Shown one piece after another: positions 11,101 to 21,670 of a stretch of DNA of 64,000 nt (the first letter of the stretch is position 1; each line of letters opens with the position of its first letter). Source of the stretch: Hyparrhenia diplandra. Taxonomy: Eukaryota > Streptophyta > Magnoliopsida > Poales > Poaceae. The stretch lies in NCBI GenBank assembly GCA_015847255.1, contig JADLZK010009242.1:1-64000 (forward strand), written 5' to 3'. Position numbers and translations under genes: made by a program. A model generated the notes under the pieces. That model was not told the DNA's origin and did no database searches. It saw nothing but the letters and a program-made list of their open reading frames with translations.

Positions 11101-13456
11101 TGTCAGTTTACTAACTTTTATCCACCTTTATAGTATGGCTGAAGCCTAGCAATACCTAGACTACTCTAAGCATCCTTCATCTCTTTATGATATTTGGATC
11201 TAGAAGAATATCAATTTTCACATCCACATCAATTGATCGCTCCACAATGCAAATAAGGACCTAAGGCACCCAAGATTACTGTGACTTGGATATGCCTTCA
11301 AAATAAACTTGTTAGTTACAACAATACGATTGTCATGAATCACTAAAATACTTATCATTTCCTATGGGTCGAAATGTTTATATCTAGTTAACCATGAGAG
11401 AATTTATGTTTGTGATAAGATGCATAAAGTACAATATGTCAATGAGGGAGTAATAGTATTGGAAACTATCATTTGACTAGCTAAACACACCTTCGTTTTG
11501 AAGAGATCAATGGCTGCCTCAACACTTAAAGCTTTGACATTAAAGACCAGATCTTTTCTATCCGCACAGTGGGAGGCAATTTTTTTTTCATTTGTAATAA
11601 CGATAATAACACTTTCAGTAGGTCTTGATAGCAAGGCAGCCTGTATCTTGACCCATTCTTGTGTGAGCTGTAGATTGAGATCATCAATAACAACAAGGCA
11701 CCTGCGATCTTTTTAGACAGTTCATGCGACACTGTCCAACGGGGTCTATAGCTTCATTTGCTGGTGAATGTGAATTAAACTGGAAAAGTAGACTCGAGAG
11801 AAATCCCCTTAAATTAAACGGATGGGATATGTCCACCCAACCATGCTCCTCAAATAGGTGTGCCATTTTGTGGTACAAATATCTAACAAGAGCAGATTTC
11901 CCAGATCCAGGTATCCCCCACACGGACATCACATTCAATTCGTTTATACGTGCTTTAGCTATGTACCCAGGAAGTTGATTGATATCTGATGTGCGTCCAA
12001 TTAGGGCATTGTTCGCAGGTACCTGGTGGGAAAAGTTGATTGTTCAATTTTTCACCAAAAATAGAAATTTGAAAATTACACAGTTGCGAAACAACAGACA
12101 ATATAGATAACAATATTGTGTTTATCTCGTATTCTGAAACAACAATTAAAAAATAAGGCCGTTGCAAATCAAATGTTGAGCTTGAATCAGACAAGTGTGC
12201 TTTATATTTTAATGTATTGACAACATTCATATACAGAATTAATTTGGCATTCACATAAAAGTATATTTATAATTTTTATAATATTAGTATATTTTCATCA
12301 AATAATGTAACATCAATATTTTTCCTTTGTTATGTTTTTGGAAGACTAGCGCCAAATGCTCTGTTTTGGTGACTGTATACTTGCATCAAAACAGCAGGAA
12401 GAAGATAATTGAGAGGGACATCAGAATAGATTGATGTTGTTCAGCCTTACCTCCTCGTAAAAAGGTACATGCTGTGTAATCAGCCCAGAAATGCTGAATG
12501 TATCGATCCCCAGTGCAGCAGCTTGCAGCCTGAAACTGCTCTGTGAGGACAACAATACAACTGCTGTTACTCTTGTCTGGAAGCTTTTCTAGAATAGCGC
12601 CCCAATCTTCTTTGGTGGAGAGGTCTTCTAGGACAACAAGGTATCGTCGGTTGTTCACTTGCTCCTCGAACTCGTCAGCGATATGATCATCTTTCACTGG
12701 ACCAGCACCACGAAACTGATCCGTCAAGCTCCTGTAGAACTCAGGGAGATTGAAAGGGCTCCCAAGCTTCACCCAAGCACGGCAGCTAAAATCTTGCCAG
12801 ATTTTTGAGTTTTGGTAGGCCTTCCAGATGATGGACTTGCACACTGCTCCATGATCGCCCCCTAAAGCGCACACTGAAATCACCTGACGGTGGTTTGCCC
12901 TCTTGGTGACCAACTTGGTGAGAGCATCCTTGTCTCGTTGATTCATGGAGCTGCTCCCTGCTTCAGTGTGCATGTCAAATGATGAACTGACGTTGTGCAG
13001 CTGCTTCATCTCCATGACAGGGTTGGGGCCACCAGAATCGCTTATAAGTGTGTAGCGCTCCTTCCTCTGGATCACATCCTGAACTCTCACCTTCAGTTGA
13101 GCTATGATAGCAACAGCTTCATCAAGGGGCAGCGGCGGCCGCATGCAGGATGGTATCATACGGCACCATTGGTCTGATTCAGACATGGTGTCTAAGTGAA
13201 CAACAAACTCAATTTTGTCTTCCACGTCGTAGGCAAGGTCAAGTACCTGAGCCACAAAGGTGCCCACGACGTCGTTTGTGACGTTCTTAGTGGTGGAGCT
13301 GAGAAAGGACTGCATCATCTCAAACTCACCAACAATAAACACCAAGTCTTGCTGTGCACTCTGCTGCAGCTTTGACGACTCCTCTATTGCTGACTGTACC
13401 TTGGCTATGGTCCCCTGCACCAAGGAGTTGGCGACCCCAAGCAGTACCTCTGCCAT
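8153..13456 (-). CDS. NLR resistance protein, CC-NB-NB-LRR, three exons, frame-broken
   Basis: NLRs are intracellular immune receptors that sense pathogen effectors. The start is MAEVLLGVAN at 13,456. Exon 1 (13,456-12,451, donor GTAAGG) encodes a coiled-coil domain with DLAYDVEDKIE, close to the EDVID motif, and a first NB domain. Exon 2 (12,022-11,491) opens with LIGRTSDINQLPGYI and has an intact Walker A, GIPGSGKSALVRYLY, and Walker B, CLVVIDDL. Exon 3 (10,045-8,153) has KCGGLPKVIVSLA (GLPL), a winged-helix segment near 9,720, then LRRs ending in the family's C-terminus with stop TGA at 8,153-8,155. The exon 1/2 junction is out of phase, and one-base shifts occur near 11,712, 9,730, 9,310, 8,944 and 8,853, mostly in homopolymers, with another break near 8,600-8,530. 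As written it is a pseudogene; assembly error is the alternative. Confidence 0.82.
10677..11450. mobile_element. Stowaway-like MITE in NLR intron 2
   Basis: The left end, TA followed by CTTCCTCCATTCCAAATTGT, matches the well-known grass Stowaway terminus. The right end is ATGAGGGAG followed by TA, the complementary form. TA on both sides fits a mariner-type target-site duplication. The span is longer than most Stowaways, so the element may hold an insertion or the right end may be a chance match. Confidence 0.5.
12451..13456 (-). CDS. NLR exon 1: coiled coil and degenerate first NB domain
   Basis: Residues 1 to about 160 form the Rx-type coiled-coil domain. The NB domain that follows keeps the fold landmarks (ISVCALGG, then FSCRAWVKLGSPFNLPEFY, then RYLVVLEDL, then SSCIVVLTE). 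It has lost the nucleotide-binding core: Walker A reads GGDHGAVCKS without a GKT/S triplet, and Walker B has Glu in place of the first Asp. A degenerate NB before a canonical one suggests a structural or regulatory role for the first. The reading frame runs through the splice donor at 12,450 into intron, which is why a longer open frame is visible to 12,386. Confidence 0.8.
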
Positions 13457-13950
13457 TGCTCGCTCTCTGTCTGTACTCTGTCGCAATGTGCTTTGTGTGG
13501 CGGAGCTATGAACCGATGATGCTATTGCTCAGAACAGTGCTGTCTGAGTTTTCTGAGCACCTGGGAATAGGACAATGAGACGCCCTCCTGTGAAAACCAA
13601 CAAGATGTGTTAGAAAAGTTGGGTCAATAAGAAATTCATTTAGCTGTGCATTACTACATTCACAAACTTTCTCTTGCTAATTTGGGCCTATGTTTTTTGG
13701 GGCTTCTACTAACCTCTGCATGAATTTTGAAGTAGCAGAAATCAATAAAAGAAAAAACTCCATTTTGAGAAGCAGATCCAAATGCTCTATTTAGTTGAAA
13801 AATAAGTGACTTTAAAATTGGTTTATTAGAAGCTGATTTTCCTGAGGGCCTTTTAAAAGTAAGGCCTCGCTTAAGAGGGCTTCTCCTATCAGAACAACTC
13901 AGTGAATCTTGTGCGCTGCAGTTAAAAGCTATTATCCTCTATTTTACAAA

Positions 13951-13979
13951 TAATAATAATAATCATAATAATAATAATA
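13951..13979. repeat. (AAT)n microsatellite
   Basis: TAA/AAT units with one interruption (CAT), upstream of the NLR. The surrounding 13,580-14,240 otherwise holds the NLR leader region and no recognisable gene. Confidence 0.85.
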
Positions 13980-14305
13980 GGACTTCTCTGTACAGGCCAC
14001 AAGTTTCTTGCAGCTTATGGCACAAGTTCAACACGCATTTAAGTTAAGAATCGGGTAAAAGCTGATTCGCTGTTTCAGTGAACAACCAGATCTGCACCTA
14101 ACATAATGCAGATGGTAGTGATGATGTGCCATAAGGCATACTAATTGCGCATGGAGTCCGGGGACACAATGAAGAACACAAGTAGGTACTACCTCTGCTT
14201 TGAAAACAATGCAATTTTTACTTTGACACAAGGCACGCCGCACGCCTATGATTGGAACCTCACCAACCGGTAGTTGTTGGGAATAAGTTGTGATTTTCTA
14301 GTGTC

Positions 14306-14350
14306 AACCGGTAGTGACAGGAATCGTAGTTGAAACTGTCACTACAGGTT
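14306..14350. repeat. Short inverted repeat
   Basis: AACCGGTAGTGACAG at 14,306-14,320 pairs with CTGTCACTACAGGTT at 14,336-14,350 (14 of 15 positions) across a 15-base spacer. It could be a hairpin or the remains of a small inverted-repeat transposon. A related AACCGGTAGT also occurs at about 14,267. Confidence 0.55.
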
Positions 14351-14501
14351 AGGGCTGGGCCTTCACTCCTTCAGCCAAGACTCATTCTTCGGTCTTGTTC
14401 TCTCTTGGTCATCCAAAATCACTATCCAAAATGTCACCAAAGTTATTTTTAAAAACAAAAAAAAAATAAGAAATGTGACGAAAGCTAGACTGGATGTTTT
14501 T

Positions 14502-14911
14502 TTACCAAGCCGAGAGGTGGTGGTGGGTGCCGGAAGTGGCCACCGGCGTCGTTAGCTCTTCCAGGAAGTAGATCTGAGCACGGCACTGCAATGGAAACCG
14601 GAAAGCTCGAGCGGCACGATCTGAGGCGGCCTTACCGGAATCCGCGCCTCCACCACGCCGCTTCTCCCGGTCAACCCCGGCGCGCTCATCCCCACCGCAC
14701 CCATGGCACCTAATGCGCGCCGCCGCCGCCGCCGCCATCGATGGGGCAAACAGGCGACTCGCCGCTCATGTAGCATCGTCAGGTGGGGGCAGGTGGGCAA
14801 TCGAGATCCAAGGGGTTCAGTGGAGATCGGTTTGAGGGGATTGCTACTGTTGGGCCTCTTTGGTTGGTGAACATGTTTGGGTTTTCTGGGCGCGGAAACC
14901 AAATTTGCCAT
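14502..14911 (-). CDS. GC-rich ORF of unknown identity
   Basis: Two overlapping minus-strand frames cover a GC-rich patch containing a (GCC)n-type run near 14,720-14,740 (encoding poly-Arg or poly-Ala by frame). The composition is like a grass first exon, but neither frame shows a domain I recognise. It could be a 5' exon of an unidentified gene or captured transposon cargo. Confidence 0.2.
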
Positions 14912-15518
14912 GGAAAGTCGCTATTTTCTGTTTATTTAGTTGTCGGTCCCGGTTCTTGTTTGTTTCTGAGTTTATGCTCTTTTTTTTCCTAGTTATAAAC
15001 CATCGCATATTCACCTTGATTGCCTGGACCATCTGAACCATCGGCAGGCCTACCATAAGCGAAGGAACATGTAGAGACTAGAGAAGATACCTGGAGAGAA
15101 CAAGACCTTGAAGAAACAAATGCTGCACAAAGATCTTCAGGATTTTGTGACGTTCGTGCCCGGGCGGACCTACTCTTAATTCTCTCACCGATCATTTGGT
15201 CCGAACGCCAATCGATCAAGCCAAGAGAATGATTTTCCTAGATGAGAACTGGTTAATTAACAAGGAAAAAAAATGACAGAGATTCAGAGTTCTCCTCTGA
15301 GACTACTCTTCTCCTTGGCTTGGATGATACAACTGGCTTAAACGTTCTGATGAAAAGTGTTTAGAACGAATTGAAGCAGGAGAATGAATCAAATCACTGG
15401 CTAACCTCGAGCAAATCCCGCGGACAGTCAATCTGGTTGAGGAGATCAGTGTGAGGTAGGCGAGGAAGGATAGCTGCGGAGAAGAACACACAGGCCAGAC
15501 CAAACGCGGTAGGTGTTG

Positions 15519-15798
15519 CTAATCAGACGATGCAGTGATGGGAACAATATTAATCAGTGGAAAGGTGTCGGTTAGGGCCAGGAAACTCCTGCATTGACCT
15601 AGGAGAAGACTTGAGAGTTGACTGACCTCAATGGTGCGGGTCGGGTCGCACTTACGGGTGGAAATGAATACGGAAATGCTGGGGTTAGGCCCGTCTGATG
15701 GGATTTTGATCCATCGGACGGTGGCGTCATACTGGGTCTCTAGTCGCTTGACGCCAAGGTCACCGTCCCCTTTCAGCTCGCAGATTTGTTCCCCAGCC
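15519..15798 (-). CDS. Probable first exon of an unidentified gene
   Basis: ATG at 15,798 opens MAGEQICELKGDGDLGVKRL and continues through DATVRWIKIPSDGPNP. A strong donor (GTAAGT) follows within the frame near 15,653, so the coding exon is probably about 50 codons and the rest of the open frame is intron. Composition is protein-like and the upstream region (15,800-16,400) is AT-rich as for a promoter. Downstream minus-strand sequence to 14,500 contains possible but unproven exons. I do not recognise the family. Confidence 0.35.
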
Positions 15799-15849
15799 AT
15801 TTATTGCTTACTTATGGTTAGGATAAGCATACAGTTGTTGTGATTCTTC

Positions 15850-16411
15850 GCATCATCTACTACTCATATAAAGATAAACCACACTACCTAATTCTCTTTT
15901 ACATGCAAAACGCCCACCTCAGCGTCTACTAACATTCCCACTAACTATTTCTCTTGACATGCAACACATCCACATCAACATTCCACTATAATTTGCCATT
16001 AGTAATTTCTCTCGACATGAAAGATGTTTACCTCAAGGCTCAATAGTCCACTATCATTTGCAATTAAAATTGACTAGTAACTTCTCTTGCTGCGCTGCGA
16101 CGGCGAGACACATCATCCACTATAGATACAACCATCACGATTATGCTAATAAATCTATACATATATATTATATCATGTTCCTACATCCTAAACCATCTAT
16201 ATTCCTCTTTCAGAATCGCTGCAACGTGCGGAAAATGCAACATTTGTGATTGCCTATTTTGCCTGTTTGCTTGTTGTGAGTTTTTGTATCATTTTCGTAT
16301 CCCACAAGAACTGTATGCTTATCCTGACCATAAGTTAAGATAATTATCCTGCTACAGTCGCTTGTTTAGATCCAAGAGACTGACTTACCAGCAATACAAC
16401 GTGTACCATGG
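15850..16411. other. AT-rich intergenic region
   Basis: No gene is visible. There are loosely repeated phrases (CTCTTGACATG..., 'CACCTCA...CACT') at 15,910-16,050, suggesting diverged direct repeats of about 60 bases. Confidence 0.4.
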
Positions 16412-17173
16412 ATGCACCAAAGCAGAGAAACAGAGACCCCGGGAAAAGCCGGTACATGCTCGAGGTGCATTCAAATAGAATATATATTACTATTAATATT
16501 AAAATTAATACTCATCCTGGTTTGGTGTAAAATAATTAACATTTTTAAATTAATGCTAAGTAGACAGACCCATTTAATTTTCTTCCATGCATCAACTCAC
16601 CCTTCATCGGATGGAGGTCCCAAGATTCATCCTCGGCCATCTTCATCCGTGCGGAGCCGTCACGAGTCTTCTCCGCGCTGGGGCATTCATCTGCGCTGGT
16701 CAGGCGCCGCCATGGCGTCGCGCCTATCAGTATCACGGATCGCTTTCCCCTCTCATCGACGTCCGCAGCCCGTCCATCCGGCTAGTCGCGGGTTCACTGC
16801 TCAATCCGTCTGCCGTTGCCGTGCCTCGTGCCGACTGCCTGTGACCTCACCTTCCGGCTTCCGGTCTTCCGCGCGGCCCCATCCTCAACCTGTCGCCGCT
16901 TGTCGTCCGTGTCGGTCGCGCGACACAGCACCTTCTGCGCTCCATCCGCACCAAGTGTCCGCCCGCCAGAGCACCCGCCGGTCGTCCCTTTGGCCCTGGT
17001 CCGACGTCCACCCGTCCGCTGCAGAGTCGTCTGCTCCAGCGCGGAAAGCGACGTCCGCCTGGCCTCTGTCACGCCGTCTGCTCTGCTTCTGTGCTGGTGT
17101 CCTCTGCTTTGCTGCTACTGGTCTGTTGGTTTGTCCCGCCCACACCCTCCTCTGCTTTACGCTCCATCCTTGA
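16412..17173 (+). CDS. GC-rich 253-codon ORF, identity unknown
   Basis: A sharp rise in GC content begins near 16,600. The plus frame is rich in Arg, Ser and Pro without domain motifs, and the same stretch is open in other frames on both strands, as expected of GC-rich DNA. A Met beginning MASRLSVSRIAFPS at about 16,711 could start an organelle-targeted protein, but nothing recognisable follows. It more likely represents a captured exon or a first exon of an unknown gene. Confidence 0.2.
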   Translation: MHQSRETETPGKAGTCSRCIQIEYILLLILKLILILVWCKIINIFKLMLSRQTHLIFFHASTHPSSDGGPKIHPRPSSSVRSRHESSPRWGIHLRWSGAAMASRLSVSRIAFPSHRRPQPVHPASRGFTAQSVCRCRASCRLPVTSPSGFRSSARPHPQPVAACRPCRSRDTAPSALHPHQVSARQSTRRSSLWPWSDVHPSAAESSAPARKATSAWPLSRRLLCFCAGVLCFAATGLLVCPAHTLLCFTLHP

Positions 17174-17731
17174 GCAGAGCAGCAGGTTGCCATCCTCCGC
17201 AGATTGCTTGCTCCATACGGTCTCGTTCCTTTGGTTCTCTTCTATTGCTGTCCCTAAATCGTTCCAGGCCCGTTCGTGTCTGAGCTTGCTCTGTTCTCTT
17301 GGCTCTGCCTCTCTCTGCTGCCTTCATCTTGCATGATATTAGTGGTATCTTCTCGTCTAGTGTTTCCCTCCTGTGTCCCTCATCGGTGGATGGCGAACTG
17401 TCTCGATGCACTCCAGCGTCGTGCAACCTAAAGTTAGAGGATCTCCTTACACAAGAACTTTGTTTAACTAGAATGAGAATGGTTTGCCAAAAGGACATAG
17501 GATAAAAGTTCGATTTCTTTTTTTTTTTTGACACAAGAGAGAAACAGACTTTGGTCGCATTATTATTACACTCAACTTATGAATTATTTCATTCCAGTTA
17601 AACCATAGAAAATATATATTGTGAAATACGAATAAGATTATAAAGGTTAATGTGTTTACATCTTTTCACTGGATGTAGACTGCTGTTTGTTGAAGTAGAA
17701 ATGACCTATAATCTCAAAAAGAAAAAAAAAA

Positions 17732-18640
17732 AAAATTTGCCCTTGGGACACCGAATTAAAGCGTGGCGCTTTGCCCCTCGACCACTGAAAAATTGTGTCA
17801 CGCCTGGGGACACTAATAAACTGGGTATATTTGCCACAAGACATTATGGGGATTATTTTATCTGATCTAACTGAAAAGCCACGGGAAATAACTAAATTGC
17901 CCTTGTTTCCTTATCCTTTCCTCCCTCCTGCGAGCCAATTCCACTCTCCAGAATCAGTCGCACGCCGCACGCGAACTGCAGGCGGCGCATGCGGTGGCGG
18001 CGATTCTTTCTGCCGCTCGGCTCCTCCCGACGGGCGACGGCGGCCGCGCCCGGCAGGGGCCCCCTTCCCGACGTGTAGTCTTTTCCAGCGTGCACCCTCG
18101 CGAAAGCCCCTCTCGACGACCCCCGGCTCGCAGCCCGCGCGACCAACGCGACGCACGCGACAAAGCTTCAGGCAGGGCAGACGGGCTCCCACTGGGCGGT
18201 GGTTCTCTCTGTGGTAGGATGGCGCTGGTGGCCCTGGTGAGCAGCGGTGCCCCCTTTCTCCTTTTCTTTGATTTTTTTCCCATCCCGCTTCAATATTGCT
18301 GCCCATAGATAATCTTGTTTTATGTTTGTTTTCCTTTTTTTCTTCTTGTATTCTTCTTTGAATATGCATCTGGTGACGTCCTCTGATTCGGCATAGATTA
18401 TCATGCCTTTTATGTGTTCTTTCTCAACTCTTTCTTCTTATTTTTCTTCACGATGATCTGATATGCAAACTGTAAGGGTATACTTGTCCAGTTCAAAACC
18501 TTTTGAGTTGAAATATTATTATATTATCCATAATGTCTCTTAGCAAATGTACTCAGTTTATTATTGTCCCTGGGCAGCGACACAATTTTTCAGTGGTCCA
18601 GAGCAAAGGCCACGCTTTAACGGTGTCCTGGGGCAAATTT
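17732..18640. mobile_element. Mutator-like element with long TIRs and GC-rich cargo
   Basis: The left end (AAATTTGCCC...GGGACACCG...TTAAAGCGTGGC...CCACTGAAAAATTGTGTC) recurs inverted at the right end. The arms are about 170 bases (17,732-17,903 and 18,473-18,640), well matched for the outer 110 bases. Between them is a 560-base insert of strikingly GC-rich sequence with open frames on both strands. Long TIRs around a gene-like GC-rich insert fit a Pack-MULE. Poly-A lies on both outer sides, so the target-site duplication could not be read, and a foldback element is an alternative. Confidence 0.6.
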
Positions 18641-19237
18641 TGCAAAAAAAAAAAAGGACGCTGGAGACAGATTATAAGGGTTGTTTCATCCGGTGGTTGA
18701 ATTATTATAATCCAACTCAAAATATAATTTGTACTGTTTTGTTCATCATCATATTATTTTACCTGATCACTGCAATTCAGTTGGCATCCAAATAACCCTT
18801 TAAACCTTCATGTATTCAATACAGATATTTGAAATGACACAAGATGACTCTACTGCCTCCAAACTGTGTATAATTGCTTTATAAGCTCAAGAATATTTTC
18901 ACAAGACAGAAGTCACAACAAACCACATCCTTTCAGGTCCAACTGGAATTTTGCTGTAAACTTAAATTTACATTGACGTAGTGTTTGAAATATAGGTGCT
19001 TTTGTGGGCAACTGGTTACTGGAGCTCACTCTCAGTCCAGAGACCCAGGTTTGAGCCCTGCATCCTCTTAATTGAAAAATAGGGGTCTAGTCTGCTCCTC
19101 CTGTCAAGTTTTTTTTTAGTGTTTGAAATATCCCATTCTCTACACAGAGTGAAAGAGAGAAGAAACTCAGTCTGCCACTCATGATACTCGGAATATGTTG
19201 CCCATGACATAAGTCACAGTGAACCTTAGACGTCCTT

Positions 19238-19420
19238 TCAGGATTCCTCTGCCGATGGTGGTTTGTCAAAAACAACCATCACATTCACCTCATCAACCAC
19301 AGTACCTTCCTTCTCAATGAACACGTCTCCGGTTATGTCCATTGCAGCAAGACCTCCATCTACTATGGTGTTCTGCATGATGATCTTCTTGTAGTGATTA
19401 TCTGACAGTTCGGGGACCTA
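19238..19420 (-). pseudogene. Coding remnant, C-terminal exon of unknown protein
   Basis: One minus-strand frame reads PELSDNHYKKIIMQ..., then GDVFIEKEGTVVDEVNVMV, then FDKPPSAEES and stop. The composition is convincingly protein-like over about 60 codons. No start or neighbouring exon is visible. It lies 3' of kinase B on the same strand and could be an extra 3' exon or an independent fragment. Confidence 0.35.
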
Positions 19421-19738
19421 TGCTTTTATTCAATTTTATCATACTCATTGGATAACCAAGGAAAAGTCGACACGAGGCCTGATATGGCTAGCATATCCAG
19501 GCAGGGCAAGATGTGAAAAAAGATAGTAGATAAACGACATCCATGAAACGATATAAAGGTCCTTAAGGTGCATAAACATCTCTAGATGGGAGATGGAGAG
19601 GACAGAGTTTAAACTTTAAACGGCAGTTACACCATAGCACGCATGAAATTTGGAGTATAAATAACCAAGCAAGTACGATAAAAGATGAGACAAAAGACAA
19701 CAGGCTCTCTAGAAGAGCCGATTGGATCATGCAGTGGG

Positions 19739-19990
19739 ATCATCATTAGCAACTTCAACAATGGGAGCCTGCATCAACGCGTCTTCAGTGAGCTCGCCAG
19801 GAGCTACACTGCACTTGACACCCCATCCTTGCAGCAATGAGATAGGAACAGGACCAGCCTGACCAGTAGCTTCATCAATCATCACAACACTGGCTTTGCG
19901 CTTCTTGGATGGCTCGTTTTTGAAGCATGACAGTGCAGTAACCCTCTTTGTTGGTTCGTCTGGTGCTGTGTCGCATGCTGGATTGATTTA
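19739..19990 (-). other. Kinase B tail region, second reading frame
   Basis: Past the kinase, another minus frame reads RVTALSCFKNEPSKKRKAS, then DEATGQAGPVPISLLQGWG, then VAPGELTEDALMQAP and a stop near 19,739. The annotated tail frame ends earlier (19,875), so a one-base shift near 19,930-19,970 probably separates the two. The tail has the ring of a transposon-associated domain, but I cannot name it. Confidence 0.4.
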
Positions 19991-20737
19991 GATGAGTGCT
20001 CGGGTTACCCGCTGACACCAGTGCAGGGAGAGACATCTTCTTCTTAGCAGCAGCCGGAGCCTCTCTGGCTTTAATTCTGGCTTCACGCCTGCTATGGACT
20101 ATCCCCGGCAACAGTTGCACAGCGACTTCAGGGACGGTCTTACAAGGAACAATCTCCAAACCGGAGGAGATAGCAGGTGCAGCGGTGGGGGCTGCCTGGA
20201 CTGCATTTCTGTCTACAATGACCGGCTCTCTGGTAGCAGGCTGGTCAGCAGCTCTGGTTAACACATCATTTGGTAGTCCATTCCTGCCAAAATTCAGAGT
20301 GTTGGCACAGCATTCCTGCATTCCATTGAGCTTGTCAACAATATCCGCTATGGAAGGTCTCAACTTGCGTTCATGTTCCACACATTGTAACCCAATTTCA
20401 ACACACATTTTAATTTGCTGGAGGTGATCTGGATCAAACGATGTGTACATGGATGATATGTGGCCATCTGTCCAACTTTTTGTACCTACAGGTTTTGATG
20501 TTATTCCTGTCATATCTTATATGCAAAATAAATCTAGTCTAGTCTATTTGAAAAAAAGTCGAATCATGAAAATACTAAATAACATGGTCTTACTTTCTGA
20601 ATAAATTTCCGTCCACACTTATCTTCAGCGTTAGGAATATTCTTTTCTCCGGTGCTTATCTGAATGATTAGTAGACCCAAACTATATATGTCTGACTGGG
20701 TAGATATTTCACCTCTATATAGATATTCCGAGCTAGA

Positions 20738-21214
20738 TATCCGCTGAACAGAGCTCATTAAAACTTATTTAGTGTGAATTTTAAAAAATGGAATCTAGTA
20801 ATAATAAAGGAAAATAGTCACTTCACATTTTTTACTTACAGTGATCCCACAACATTTTGTGTGTTCATTCTGGTTTGCTCTTGACCAAAGAGTCTTGAAA
20901 GTCCAAAATCAGCAATTTTGGGGACCATATTATCACTGAACAAAATATTCCCAGGCTTAAGATCCATGTGAACGACAGGCTGAGCCATTTCCTTATGTAA
21001 GAAATGTAAACCATTGCAAATTCCTTTAACTATTCTAAACCGTGTGTCCCAGTCGATTACATTAGATTCTGCTGAACAAATCAAAGACCGAGATATGTAA
21101 GTAATCCCTACCAGAAACAAAAATCTTATTGTACTAATAACTCAACTTTTTTTGGTTTATAATAATATGAATTTTAATATTCTTTCAAAAAAATATGAAT
21201 TTTAATAACACATT
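20738..21214 (-). repeat. Tandem exon duplication, copy 2 (DFG intact)
   Basis: Downstream copy of a roughly 460-480-base direct repeat carrying the kinase B catalytic-loop exon with both flanking intron parts. It encodes HMDLKPGNILF and KIADFGLSRLFGQEQ. It has an extra 28-base internal repeat (ATATGAATTTTAATA doubled) near 21,165-21,205 that copy 1 lacks. Confidence 0.9.
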
Positions 21215-21670
21215 TATCCACTGAACAGAGCTCATTAAAACTTATTTAGTGTGAATTTTAAAAATGGAATCTAGTAATAATAAAGGAAAATAGTCACTTC
21301 ACATTTTTTTTTACTTACATTGATCCCACGACATTTTGTGTGTTCATTCTGGTTTGCTCATGACCTAAGGGTCTTGAAAGTCCAAAATTAGCAATTTTGG
21401 GGACCATATTATCACCCAACCAAATATTCTCAGGCTTAAGATCCATGTGAACGACAGGCTCACCCATTTCCTTATGTAGGAAATGTAAAGCATTGCATAT
21501 TCCTTTAACTATTCTAAACCGTGTGTCCCAGTCGATTATATTAGATTCTGCTGAAGAAATCAAACACCAAGATACGTAAGTAATCCTTACCAGAAACAAA
21601 AATCTTATATTGTACTAATAACTCAATTTTTTTGGTTTATAATAATATGAATTTTAATAACTCATTTATC
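21215..21670 (-). repeat. Tandem exon duplication, copy 1 (DFG to NFG)
   Basis: Upstream copy of the same repeat. It encodes HMDLKPENIWL and KIANFGLSRPLGHEQ: the Mg-binding Asp of DFG is Asn, and the following loop is also changed. Splice acceptor and donor are kept in both copies. Confidence 0.9.

Noticed and set aside
11955..12254. 99-codon frame between NLR exons 1 and 2
   Set aside because: It spans the intron; the frame that matches NB domains (LIGRTSDINQLPGYI) is a different one starting at 12,022.
12386..12450. Last 20 codons of the long NLR exon 1 open frame
   Set aside because: They lie past a good GTAAGG splice donor and read into hydrophobic, intron-like sequence.
17892..18369. 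Overlapping GC-rich frames on both strands inside the TIR element
   Set aside because: No frame has recognisable motifs, and several overlap completely. They were kept only as cargo of the element, not as genes.
17713..18660. Poly-A target-site duplication for the TIR element
   Set aside because: A runs flank both ends, but the exact 9-base copies do not match, so no duplication can be claimed.
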